Origin: Alphaproteobacteria bacterium
GTDB lineage: Bacteria; Myxococcota_A; UBA796; GCA-2862545
Direction: 5' to 3'
NCBI GenBank assembly: GCA_020632875.1
Contig: JACKET010000008.1
Span: forward strand, 243,146 to 307,145
Length of the DNA stretch: 64,000 bases
The translations under genes and the position numbers were made by a program. This document shows positions 24,929 through 32,789 of this stretch, piece after piece. Positions within the stretch are counted from its first letter, which is position 1. Each line of letters begins with the position of its first letter. A model generated the notes under the pieces. That model was not told the origin of the DNA, searched no databases, and saw only the letters and a program-made list of their open reading frames with translations.

Positions 24929-25966
24929 ATGCCGAGGCCTCTGTTCGTGTGCCTTGTGTTGTTGGTCGGTTGTCAGGAGTACGAGCTGAACGCGGAGCCC
25001 CTGGGCCCCGAGCTCGTGGATGACGACCCCGTGATCGAGCCCGAGGCTCCCGCGGATCCCACGCCCGAGGGCGAGGAGCCCGATCCGCCCGCGAATCCCG
25101 AGCTCCCCGAGGAGCCCGAGGAGCCCGCTCCCGAAGAGCCCGAAGAGCCCGTGATCCCCGCAGACCACAGCGACTCCTGGTCCTTGCCCGCCGATGCGCC
25201 CGTCGACGTCGTCGTGTTCGGCGACACCAGCGGCTCGATGTCCGACGAGCTCGAGGATCTGGGCGCCAACATCGAGTCGTTCACGAACCGCCTGGTGGCG
25301 GAGGGCGTGGACTGGCGGCTGATGGCGATCAATGGCGACGACGGCTGCGGCGTGGACGGCTGGTTCGACGCGAGCACCCCCGACTGGCAGACCCGCTTCG
25401 CCGACGCCCTGCTGGTCGAGCCGGACGACAACGACGAGGCCGGGCTCCAGGTGGCCGCGGACGCCGTCGAGAACGCCTGCAACGCGGACTTCCTCCGCCC
25501 CGACGCCCTGCTTCACGTGATCTTCATCAGCGACGAAGAGGATCAGTCGGCCGGGCACAACAACGACCCGCAGTACTGGCAGCAGTACGTGAGCCGCATC
25601 CAGACCGCGAAGGGCGGGCCCGCGCTCGTCACGCTGTCGGCGGTCGCCGGCCCCACGCCGAACGGCTGCAACGGCGCCGACGCCGGCTTCGGCTACGACG
25701 CCGCGGTCGGTGCGACGACGGGCGCGTTCCTGTCGATCTGCGAGGACTGGGCGCCGCAGCTCGACACGCTCGCGGCCACGGCCGTCCTGCAGGACACGTT
25801 CACGCTGTCGACGCCCGCCGATCCCTTCACGATCGAGGTCGCGGTGAACGGTGCCGTGCGCCCGAACTCCGACTGGGTCTACGATGCGGCCGCCGCGAGC
25901 GTCTCGTTCGTCGCGAACGCGCCGGAGCCCGGCGATACGGTGACGATCGAGTGGTCGGAGCCGTAG
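24929..25966 (+). CDS. VWA-domain lipoprotein with acidic proline-rich stalk
   Basis: A 345-residue lipoprotein; ATG 24929 follows GGAGG by 6 bases. The lipobox is LVGC (Cys15). Residues about 25-75 form an acidic Glu/Pro stalk made of EEPEEP-type repeats. A von Willebrand A domain follows, with VVVFGDTSGSMSDE (a full DxSxS MIDAS motif) near residue 92 and FISDEEDQSAGHN near 195. The last 70 residues form a beta domain (DPFTIEVAVNGAVRP). VWA proteins bind ligands through a metal at the MIDAS. A near-consensus sigma-54 promoter lies just upstream. Confidence 0.8.
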   Translation: MPRPLFVCLVLLVGCQEYELNAEPLGPELVDDDPVIEPEAPADPTPEGEEPDPPANPELPEEPEEPAPEEPEEPVIPADHSDSWSLPADAPVDVVVFGDTSGSMSDELEDLGANIESFTNRLVAEGVDWRLMAINGDDGCGVDGWFDASTPDWQTRFADALLVEPDDNDEAGLQVAADAVENACNADFLRPDALLHVIFISDEEDQSAGHNNDPQYWQQYVSRIQTAKGGPALVTLSAVAGPTPNGCNGADAGFGYDAAVGATTGAFLSICEDWAPQLDTLAATAVLQDTFTLSTPADPFTIEVAVNGAVRPNSDWVYDAAAASVSFVANAPEPGDTVTIEWSEP

Positions 25967-26055
25967 GCCGCCTCCCCCCTCGGGGAAAGCGCGCGTAAGC
26001 GTCGTGGGGGACCTCCCGGTTTACTTACTTCAGCGTAAGCAACCTGGAGGTCCCC

Positions 26056-26625
26056 ATGATCGCGCTCCTCGCCACCGCTCTCGCCCAGACCGCTCCTGCC
26101 CCCGCCGCCGAGCCGCCGCTCCCCGTCCGCGTGTCGGACGAGGCCCCGAAGCTCGCGTCTCCGCCGCGCTGCACCGGCGCGCGGGTCGCGAACGTCGTCG
26201 CCTTCTCGGGCATCGGCGTCACCGCGGGCAGCCTCGCGCTCACGGGGGTCGGGCTCCGGGATCAGGACATCGTCAGCGGCCTCCTCGGCGTGCTGGGAAC
26301 GGGCGGCGGGGTCGGTCTCACCGCGCTCGGGTCCCTCGGCGTCGGCGCGATGGGCGGTCGATGCGGCCTGCGGCCCGGCGAGCGCTGGGTGACGGCGGCC
26401 GGCTTCACCGGCGCGGCGGTGGGAACCGCCATGCTGTTCTGGGGCACGTTCTTCGCGGTCGACAGCTCCCCCGCGTTCGGCGTGGGGACGGTCGCCCTCG
26501 GCGGCGGGCTCGTGGTCGGCGGCATGATCCCGGTCGTCCGCCACCAGGGCCGTCTGCACGAGGTCCGCGTCACGCCCGTCGCGAGCCAGGGCTACAGCGG
26601 GCTCGTGGTCACCGGGCGTTTCTGA
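26056..26625 (+). CDS. Exported hydrophobic protein of unknown function
   Basis: A 189-residue protein from ATG 26056, preceded by GGAGG at 5 bases. An N-terminal signal (MIALLATALAQTAPAP) is followed by four hydrophobic stretches rich in Gly (about 45-70, 75-100, 112-130, 138-160), each long enough to span a membrane. A single pair of cysteines (near 41 and 102) could form a disulfide. It is followed by the CsgG-like gene 66 bases later in the same direction. No family was recognised. Confidence 0.65.
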   Translation: MIALLATALAQTAPAPAAEPPLPVRVSDEAPKLASPPRCTGARVANVVAFSGIGVTAGSLALTGVGLRDQDIVSGLLGVLGTGGGVGLTALGSLGVGAMGGRCGLRPGERWVTAAGFTGAAVGTAMLFWGTFFAVDSSPAFGVGTVALGGGLVVGGMIPVVRHQGRLHEVRVTPVASQGYSGLVVTGRF

Positions 26626-26691
26626 CGGACCCGGACGGGCCGGCGCCTCCCATGTGGGCGCGCCGCGTCCAATCCGGGTTATCCGGCGGCC

Positions 26692-27813
26692 ATGTGGACC
26701 CTCCTCACCGCCGCGTTCGCCGCCGAGCACGTGCTCGCCGTGGCCCCGTTCGCGGCGAACACGGGGGATGCCGAGCTCGCGCCCTTCGTCGCGGGCCTGT
26801 CCGACATGGTGACGACGGACGTGGGCGAATCCGCGGATGTCGACCTCGTGGAGCGGCGCCAGCTGAACGCCATCCTCGACGAGCTGAAGCTCCAGCACTC
26901 CAACTGGGCCGACCCCACGTCGGCGGTGAAGCTCGGCCGCGGCGTCGGCGCCACGGCGGTCATCGTGGGGTCGCTGTCCGAGAGTCGCGGTCGCGTGCGG
27001 CTCGACGCCCGTGTGGTGGACGTGGAGTCCGGCCGCGTCTCGGAGGCCGTGGAGGTCGAGGGCTCGGTGGAGGACGTGTTCCACCTCGAGCGGCAGCTCT
27101 CGCTGCGGGTGCTCGAGTCCCTCGGCGCGTCGATCACCCCGGAGCACCGCAAGCGGCTCGGCGCGCTCGCTCCGGTCCCGAACGTCGTGGGCCAGGGCTT
27201 CGACGACGGCGGGCCCTCGCTGACCATCACGCGGATGAGCCCCGGCATCGTGGAGCCCCCCGGCATCCTGTGGATCGACGGCGTGGCCTTCGAGAAGCTC
27301 GCCCGGCGGGTGCCGCAGACGGTGCGGGTGAAGCCGGGTCCGCACGAGGTCGCGATCCAGGCGCTGCTCCCGTTCGGAGGGAAGGCGCCACCGAAGTCCG
27401 GCGCGTTCGCGATGTTCGACGGCTACTGGTGCTGGGGCGTCGTCGAGGTGCCCGACAGCGGGCTGAACGTGACGACCGCGGAGCTGTGCCAGCAGCTCCA
27501 GCCGGGTCTGTCGGCGTACGGGAGCGTCATCGGCGACGGCGGCATTTTGCAGGTCAGCCACGGGTCCGACGCGGGCTTCGGCATCGACGACCGTGGCGCG
27601 ATGGGGTCCTTCGTGGTGGTCCCGCCCGGAATGCACACCCTCGTGGGGTTCATCGAGGTGCCCGCTCCGGTCGATCCGAACGGCCCCCCGCCGATCGGGA
27701 AGCCGACCCAGCGCCAAGAGGTGTGCCGCCAGCCGATCACCGTGAAGCACGGCACGGTCGCGCTGGTCACGGTGTCGCCGACGGGCTGCGCGCTGACCGA
27801 ATTCCCGCTCTGA
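26692..27813 (+). CDS. CsgG/FlgO-like secreted protein
   Basis: A 373-residue protein with a very short signal (MWTLLTAAFAAEH). Residues about 10-155 match the CsgG/FlgO/TolB-N type fold: VAPFAANTGDAELAP, then the family-typical DLVERRQLNAILDELKLQ near residue 54, GATAVIVGSLSES and VRLDARVVDVESGRV. The C-terminal 210 residues are beta-rich (PPGILWIDGVAFEKL, then PPGMHTLVGFIEVP), similar to PEGA-like domains. The family forms outer-membrane-associated assemblies or reports envelope state. It probably acts in the periplasm or on the outer membrane. Confidence 0.75.
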   Translation: MWTLLTAAFAAEHVLAVAPFAANTGDAELAPFVAGLSDMVTTDVGESADVDLVERRQLNAILDELKLQHSNWADPTSAVKLGRGVGATAVIVGSLSESRGRVRLDARVVDVESGRVSEAVEVEGSVEDVFHLERQLSLRVLESLGASITPEHRKRLGALAPVPNVVGQGFDDGGPSLTITRMSPGIVEPPGILWIDGVAFEKLARRVPQTVRVKPGPHEVAIQALLPFGGKAPPKSGAFAMFDGYWCWGVVEVPDSGLNVTTAELCQQLQPGLSAYGSVIGDGGILQVSHGSDAGFGIDDRGAMGSFVVVPPGMHTLVGFIEVPAPVDPNGPPPIGKPTQRQEVCRQPITVKHGTVALVTVSPTGCALTEFPL

Positions 27814-27814
27814 C

Positions 27815-29194
27815 TCAGGCCTGCGGGTAGGTCTCGGGCTGCGGCACCCACTCGGTGCGCATGGTGACGAACTCCTCGGCGGCCGTGGGGTGGATGCCGA
27901 GGGTCGCGTCGAACTGCGCCTTGGTCGCGCCGCAGGTGAGCGCGACGGCGAGGCCCTGGACGATCTCGCCGGCGTCGGGCCCGATCATGTGGCAGCCGAC
28001 CACCCGGTCGGTCGCGTCGTCGACGACGAGCTTCATGAAGGTCTTCTCGTCGCGGCCCGACAGCGTGTGCTTCATCGGACGGAACGTGGACTTGTAGAGG
28101 CGGATGCGGTCGAACCGCGCGCGCGCCTGGGCCTCGGTGAGGCCGACCGTGCCGATGTTCGGGTGCGTGAACACGGCGGTGGGGATGTTCTCGTAGGAGA
28201 CCGTGGGGCCGCCGGGACCGAACAGCCGCCGCGCGACGAACATGCCCTCGGCGAGCGCGACGGGCGTGAGCTGGACGCGGTCGATCACGTCGCCCACGGC
28301 GTAGATGCCGGGCGCCGTGGTGCGGAACTCGTCGTCGACCACGATGGCGCCGGACTCCGACACCTCGACGCCCGCGGCTTCGAGCCCGAGATTGGCGGTG
28401 TAAGGGCGGCGGCCGACCGCGAAGAGCGCCGCGTCGGCGGCGAGGTGGTCGCCGTCCGTCAGGTGGACCTTCACGCCGTCGGCGGTCTTCTCGACGGATG
28501 CGAAGGCCGCGTCGAAGTGGATGCGCACGCCCTTCTTCCGCATCTCGTTCGCGAGGTGGTGCCGCAGGTCGTCGTCGAACCCGCGGAGCAGGTGCTTGCC
28601 GCGGTAGACGAGGTCGACCTCGAGCCCGAGGCCGTTGAAGATGCTCGCGAACTCGCACGCGATGTAGCCGCCGCCGGCGATGACGAGGCGCTTCGGCAGG
28701 CGCTCGAGGGCGAACAGGTCGTCGCTCACGAGCACGTGCTCGCGGCCCGGGAAATCGGGCAGCCACGGCCGACCGCCGACCGCGACGAGGATGTTGGCGG
28801 CGGTATAGGAGCGATCGCCGACCCGCACGCGGTTCGGGCCCTCGATCACGGCGCGGGCGCGGTGGATCTCGACCTCGGCACGATCGAGCATGCGCGCGTA
28901 GACATCGTTCAGACGCCCGATCTCGCGGTCTTTGTTGCGCTTCAGCGTCGCCCAGTCGAACGACACCTCACCGGAGGTCCAGCCGAAGCCCCGCGCGTCC
29001 TCGAACTCCTCGTGGAAGTGGCTCGCGTACGAGAACAGCTTCTTCGGGACACACCCGACGTTCACGCACGTGCCGCCGAGGTACTTCTCCTCCGCGAGGC
29101 CGACGCGGGCCCCGAACCCCGCCGCGATGCGGGCGCCCCGCACGCCGCCCGAGCCACCGCCGATGACGAAGAGGTCGTAGTCGAAGCCAGGCAT
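27815..29194 (-). CDS. gor: Glutathione-disulfide reductase
   Basis: A 459-residue class I pyridine nucleotide-disulfide oxidoreductase. The FAD motif GGGSGG is near residue 12, the redox disulfide GGTCVNVGCVPKK near 40, the NAD(P) motif AGGGYIACEFA near 173 and the C-terminal catalytic HPTAAEE near 435. The glutathione reductase signature (VNVGCVPKK with long residues up to YASHFHEEF) separates it from lipoamide dehydrogenase and mercuric reductase. ATG 29194 follows GGAGG by 5 bases. It lies convergent with the CsgG-like gene, one base apart. It reduces GSSG with NADPH in the cytoplasm. Confidence 0.88.
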   Translation of the reverse strand: MPGFDYDLFVIGGGSGGVRGARIAAGFGARVGLAEEKYLGGTCVNVGCVPKKLFSYASHFHEEFEDARGFGWTSGEVSFDWATLKRNKDREIGRLNDVYARMLDRAEVEIHRARAVIEGPNRVRVGDRSYTAANILVAVGGRPWLPDFPGREHVLVSDDLFALERLPKRLVIAGGGYIACEFASIFNGLGLEVDLVYRGKHLLRGFDDDLRHHLANEMRKKGVRIHFDAAFASVEKTADGVKVHLTDGDHLAADAALFAVGRRPYTANLGLEAAGVEVSESGAIVVDDEFRTTAPGIYAVGDVIDRVQLTPVALAEGMFVARRLFGPGGPTVSYENIPTAVFTHPNIGTVGLTEAQARARFDRIRLYKSTFRPMKHTLSGRDEKTFMKLVVDDATDRVVGCHMIGPDAGEIVQGLAVALTCGATKAQFDATLGIHPTAAEEFVTMRTEWVPQPETYPQA

Positions 29195-29217
29195 GTGTCC
29201 CTCCGGAGTCTGCAGCC

Positions 29218-29616
29218 CTAACCGGGCCCACCCCGGGACGCGTCGGACCGCGTGGCCCACAGGACCGCGGCCCCCGCGAGGCCCCCGCCGACCTCGATCG
29301 CGCACAGCAGCGGCAGCAGGCCGCCGTCGGGCTGGATGACGAGCCACGCCCCGGTGCGCGCCACGCCGAGCCCGCCGATGGTGCAGGTCGCGGCGACGAG
29401 ACCCACGCGCTGGCGGGCCGGATCGAGCAGGCACCACCCGAGGAAGCCCGCCATGCCGAGCTGGAGCCCGCCGTACATCGCGCGGAGCTCGACGAGCCCG
29501 CGCGAATCGAGAGCACCGACCCCGACGTCCGCCATGGGCCCGACCGGCTCCACGAGCGTCCACGCGCCGATCCCCGCGTAGACGAGCACGGCGATGGCCA
29601 ACAGCGCGCGGATCAC
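29218..29616 (-). CDS. DUF4345-like small membrane protein
   Basis: A 132-residue protein from GTG 29616, which overlaps the MarR stop (GTGA). Four membrane helices are visible. Segments such as SRGLVELRAMYGGLQLGMAGF near residue 35 follow the pattern of DUF4345 proteins (FRAMYGGL). Coupling to the MarR gene suggests it belongs to the same regulon. Function unknown. Confidence 0.7.
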   Translation of the reverse strand: MIRALLAIAVLVYAGIGAWTLVEPVGPMADVGVGALDSRGLVELRAMYGGLQLGMAGFLGWCLLDPARQRVGLVAATCTIGGLGVARTGAWLVIQPDGGLLPLLCAIEVGGGLAGAAVLWATRSDASRGGPG

Positions 29617-30071
29617 TCGTCGGACCCGAGGAGCGCGTGCTTCATCGCGAGCTCGGCGCCGAGCTCCATGAACTGCGCGATGGCGACCAGCTCGGCGTCG
29701 TCGAAGCGCGCCAGGCGGGCGTGCAGCTCGGTGAGGAACGGCAACAGGTGCTCGGCCACCACGTCGGTCGCGTGGGGGCACGCCGACACCCGCACGCGGC
29801 GCCGGTCGTCGGGGTCGGGCGAGCGCTCGACGAGCCCGCGGGACTCGAGCCGATCGAGCAGGGTCGTGACCGCCGCGCTCGTCAGCCCCGTGGCGCGCGC
29901 CAGATCGCCGGGCGTGAGCGGGCCGCTCTGCATGACGAGGTCGAGCGCCTTGGTGTCGGTCGCGTTCAGGCCGATGCGCTCGGCCATGTGCGTGTGGAAC
30001 AGCACGGCGGCGCGGCTGTTCCTGCGCCCCGCATCCATCACCCGCGCTTCGAGCTCGCGTCTGCTCGCCAT
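29613..30071 (-). CDS. MarR-family transcriptional regulator
   Basis: A 152-residue winged-helix protein from ATG 30071; ATG 30116 would add 15 unlike residues. The MarR pattern is clear: LTPGDLARATGLTSAAVTTL as the recognition region, then LESRGLVERSPDPDDRRRVRV forming the wing with the D-x-R-x-x signature. It should bind as a dimer to the AT-rich palindrome at 30136-30157 that separates it from the divergent NAD(P)-binding gene. It probably represses both directions until a phenolic or oxidant ligand binds; this is family knowledge, not seen here. Confidence 0.88.
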   Translation of the reverse strand: MASRRELEARVMDAGRRNSRAAVLFHTHMAERIGLNATDTKALDLVMQSGPLTPGDLARATGLTSAAVTTLLDRLESRGLVERSPDPDDRRRVRVSACPHATDVVAEHLLPFLTELHARLARFDDAELVAIAQFMELGAELAMKHALLGSDE

Positions 30072-30130
30072 GGCCCGAATCGTATCCGAAACCGCCGGAC
30101 CGGATGCCGAATTCACTTCGATGTCTTGAA

Positions 30131-30157
30131 TATCTAGATTGATTTAGATATCAATCT
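30131..30157. promoter_or_regulatory. MarR operator palindrome
   Basis: AGATTGAT (30136-30143), a 6-base spacer TTAGAT, then ATCAATCT (30150-30157) is a perfect inverted repeat. An interleaved TATCTA (30131-30136) pairs with TAGATA (30145-30150). This is the most AT-rich spot nearby and lies exactly between the MarR gene and the divergent gene at 30178, so it is the likely operator overlapping both promoters. Confidence 0.75.
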
Positions 30158-30177
30158 GACCGAGACAAGGAGGGACC

Positions 30178-30798
30178 ATGCGCGTCCTCGTGGTGGGTGC
30201 GACCTCGCGCACCGGTCGTCACCTCGTCCCCGCGGCCCTGGCGCGCGGGCACGAGGTCACGCTGTTCTGTCGCGACCGGGCGAAGGTGCCGGCCGAGCAC
30301 TCAGATCTCCCCGTGTTCACGGGGGATTCGCGCCGGGTCGACGACCTGCGGCCCGCCCTGGCCGGGCAGGATGCCGTGCTGTGCGTGCTCGCGGCCGACA
30401 GCACGGGCCCGACCGAGCTCGTGTCCGACAGCATGCGGGCCCTGGTCGCGGCGATGCGCGACGCCGGCGTCGAGCGCGTGGTGCTGTGCAGCGCGCGGCC
30501 GGTCACGGCGAACCGGCCGGGGTTCGTGCTCGTGCTGCTGTGGCTCTGGCTCGGCCACGCGTACCGCGACCTGATCCGCGCCGAGGGCCTGCTCGAGGGG
30601 TCGGGGCTCGACTGGCGGGTCGCGCGTCCCGGGCGGTTGAGCGACGCGCCCGGCACGGGCCGGTACTCCCGCGAAGACGACCCGTACGACGCGAGCCGCG
30701 CGGGAACCCTCGCGCGTGCCGACCTGGCCGTCGCGATGCTCGATCTGGCCGAGTCCGACGCCACGCGCACGGCCTGGCAGCTCGGGGGTGCCGCGTGA
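30178..30798 (+). CDS. NAD(P)-binding NmrA-like oxidoreductase / epimerase
   Basis: A 206-residue atypical SDR from ATG 30178, preceded by AAGGAGG at 4-5 bases. The nucleotide motif VVGATSRTGRHLV starts at residue 4. Segments DAVLCVLAAD and VERVVLCSAR are the strands that carry cofactor contacts, and LDWRVARPGRLSD is the family C-terminal signature. Such proteins are NAD(P)H sensors or reductases often controlled by MarR-type repressors. It is the first gene of the divergent arm and is coupled to the following membrane protein (GTGA overlap). Confidence 0.8.
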   Translation: MRVLVVGATSRTGRHLVPAALARGHEVTLFCRDRAKVPAEHSDLPVFTGDSRRVDDLRPALAGQDAVLCVLAADSTGPTELVSDSMRALVAAMRDAGVERVVLCSARPVTANRPGFVLVLLWLWLGHAYRDLIRAEGLLEGSGLDWRVARPGRLSDAPGTGRYSREDDPYDASRAGTLARADLAVAMLDLAESDATRTAWQLGGAA

Positions 30799-31262
30799 CC
30801 GCGCTGATGGTCGTCCAGGGGCTGCACGTGCTCGCGGGGGTGGTGTGGGCCGGCGGGCAGGTGGTGATGGGGGTCGCGGTGCTCCCGGCGCTCCTGCGGC
30901 TGCCGCCTCGCGAGGCCCGCGTGCTGCTCGACGCGCTGGGCGCCCGCGTGGGCCCGCTGATGGCGCTCTCGGGCATGGCCGTGCTGGTGCTGGGCATCCT
31001 GCGCGGCACGTGGCTCGGGCCCGTGCGGTCGCTGCACGTGCTGCTCGAGACCCCCTACGGGTGGACGTTCACCGCGGCCATCGCCCTCGCCGTGGTGGGC
31101 GCCGTGCACGGGTCGCGCTCGGAGGCCCGGCTGGCCGCGCTCTTCGAGGGCGAGGCGTTCCATCCGGCGGCCGGGCGGCGGCTCGCGGCCGATGCCGGGT
31201 TCGTCGTGTCCGTCGTGGTGGGGCTGGTGGCGTGCATGGTGCTGATGCACTTCGGGCTGTGA
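30795..31262 (+). CDS. CopD-like integral membrane protein
   Basis: A 155-residue protein from GTG 30795, overlapping the previous stop by 4 bases. Four membrane helices. The first holds GLHVLAGVVWAGGQVVMG, resembling the H...W.G pattern of CopD/DUF2269-type proteins. A histidine near the end (VLMHFGL) could pair with the first as a haem or metal ligand. It probably belongs to the MarR regulon. Function not proven. Confidence 0.65.
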   Translation: MTALMVVQGLHVLAGVVWAGGQVVMGVAVLPALLRLPPREARVLLDALGARVGPLMALSGMAVLVLGILRGTWLGPVRSLHVLLETPYGWTFTAAIALAVVGAVHGSRSEARLAALFEGEAFHPAAGRRLAADAGFVVSVVVGLVACMVLMHFGL

Positions 31263-31332
31263 GCGCTGCCCCGCAGCGATCCCCGCTTTTCGTGGAACCC
31301 CCGCTGTACTAGCCTCGGTCAGCGGGGGCCGG

Positions 31333-32586
31333 ATGTCCACGGTCGCGAGCGAAGTCGACGATCTCGAAGGCGAGCGCAGACGCCGGAACCTCGCGCTCGC
31401 CTGCGGCCTGTCGTTCACGGCGATCTTCCTGTTCTATCCGCTGGCGCTCCTCTACGGCACGACGTTCGGCTCGCTGCTCCTCGTCCACGCGATCACGGCC
31501 TCCGGGCTGGTGCTGGCGCGCTACCACTGGTCGCGGACGGGGGCCTGGGTGACGGCCGTGGGCGTGGGCCTCGTCATCCTCGCCGTGCACGCCGACGTGC
31601 CGGAGATCCGGCCCACCATCTACTATGTCGTGCTGCCCGTGATGTTCGTGGGGGCCACGCTCTCGGCCAGCGAGGTGGCCGCGTTCACCGGGCTCATGGC
31701 GAGCGGCGTGATCGGGCTGTGGCTCTACCGCGGCGCCGCGCTCGACGCCGAGATGCTGCGGCTGCTCAACATCGCGGTGATGGTGCTGATCGGAGGGAGC
31801 GCGGGCGGCGTGGCGGCATGGAGCTCCGAGCGGCTCGTCCGCCGCGTGCTGAACGCACGGGATGCCGAGCTCGAGGCCGAGCGGCGCGCAGCCCACGAGG
31901 AGTCGCTCCGGATGCAGGCCGAGCTCGCGACCGCGCGGTCCGTCGCCCGCGACGAGGCGAAGTCGACCTTCCTCGCGTCGATGAGCCACGAGCTCCGCAC
32001 GCCCCTCAACGCCATCATCGGGTACGCCGAGCTGGTGCGCGAAGAGCTCGACGACGACGGCCTGCAGGAGGATCTCGGGCGCATCGCGTCGAGCGGGCAG
32101 CACCTCCGGCGGCTGATCGACGACGTGCTCGACCTGTCGAAGATCGAGGCCGGGAGGTTCGAGGTCCGCGACGAGGACGTGGGGCTCGCCGAGGTCTTCG
32201 ACGAGGTCGCGACCACCGCCCGTCCGCTCGTCCTCAAACGCGGCAACACGCTCGAGATCGCCGACGGGCACGGGCTCGTCGCGCGGGCCGACCGCGTCCG
32301 TGTCGTCCAGGTGCTGCTGAACCTCGTCGGCAACGCGGCGAAGTTCACGGAGTCGGGCCGGGTGTCGGTCGAGGTCGAAGCGGTGACGGCCGAGCAGCTC
32401 GAATCGGCGTTCGAGGCGTTCTCCCAGGTCGGAGGCGAGGCCGTCGAGACCCGCACCGAGGGCGGAACCGGGCTCGGCCTGCCGCTCGCCCGCCGCCTGA
32501 CCGAGGCCATGGGCGGAACCCTGACCGCCACGAGCACGCCCGGCGTCGGCACGGCGATGCGCGTCACCCTGCGGACGGCGCCGTGA
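31333..32586 (+). CDS. Membrane sensor histidine kinase lacking a recognisable G1 box
   Basis: A 417-residue protein. Six membrane helices span about residues 22-165, then a coiled coil (about 170-210) and a HisKA domain with phospho-acceptor H219 in SMSHELRTPLN. The ATPase domain has the N box (NLVGNAAKFTESG), the F-box-like FEAFSQ and the G2 box (GGTGLGLPLA). However, the stretch that should carry the G1 box DxGxG is missing: GRVSVEVEAVTAEQLESAF runs straight from strand to F box, about 14 residues shorter than normal. ATP binding may therefore be impaired. No response regulator is adjacent. Confidence 0.85.
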   Translation: MSTVASEVDDLEGERRRRNLALACGLSFTAIFLFYPLALLYGTTFGSLLLVHAITASGLVLARYHWSRTGAWVTAVGVGLVILAVHADVPEIRPTIYYVVLPVMFVGATLSASEVAAFTGLMASGVIGLWLYRGAALDAEMLRLLNIAVMVLIGGSAGGVAAWSSERLVRRVLNARDAELEAERRAAHEESLRMQAELATARSVARDEAKSTFLASMSHELRTPLNAIIGYAELVREELDDDGLQEDLGRIASSGQHLRRLIDDVLDLSKIEAGRFEVRDEDVGLAEVFDEVATTARPLVLKRGNTLEIADGHGLVARADRVRVVQVLLNLVGNAAKFTESGRVSVEVEAVTAEQLESAFEAFSQVGGEAVETRTEGGTGLGLPLARRLTEAMGGTLTATSTPGVGTAMRVTLRTAP

Positions 32587-32786
32587 GCGCGCCCGACACG
32601 CCCTGGACGCTGCCGGGTTGGGACGGCGAGGTGGTGCTGTGGCTCGAGCCCGACACCGCCGTCATGCTGGTGGCGCACACGGCGCCACACCACGACCCCG
32701 TCGAGCTGACGGCAGCGGACGCGCGCCGGCTAGCGGCCGCACTGACACGCCTCGCCGACGCGCTGGAGCCCGACGAGGCGCCGTGA
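32583..32786 (+). CDS. Small protein coupled to histidine kinase
   Basis: A 67-residue soluble protein from GTG 32583, whose GTGA overlaps the kinase stop. It is acidic, with WDGEVVLWLEPDTAVMLVAH as a central beta hairpin and a helix rich in Ala/Leu (ADARRLAAALTRLADAL). This resembles small partner proteins encoded after kinases, but no family is recognised. Translational coupling supports that it is real. Confidence 0.55.
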   Translation: MSAPDTPWTLPGWDGEVVLWLEPDTAVMLVAHTAPHHDPVELTAADARRLAAALTRLADALEPDEAP

Positions 32787-32789
32787 GCG

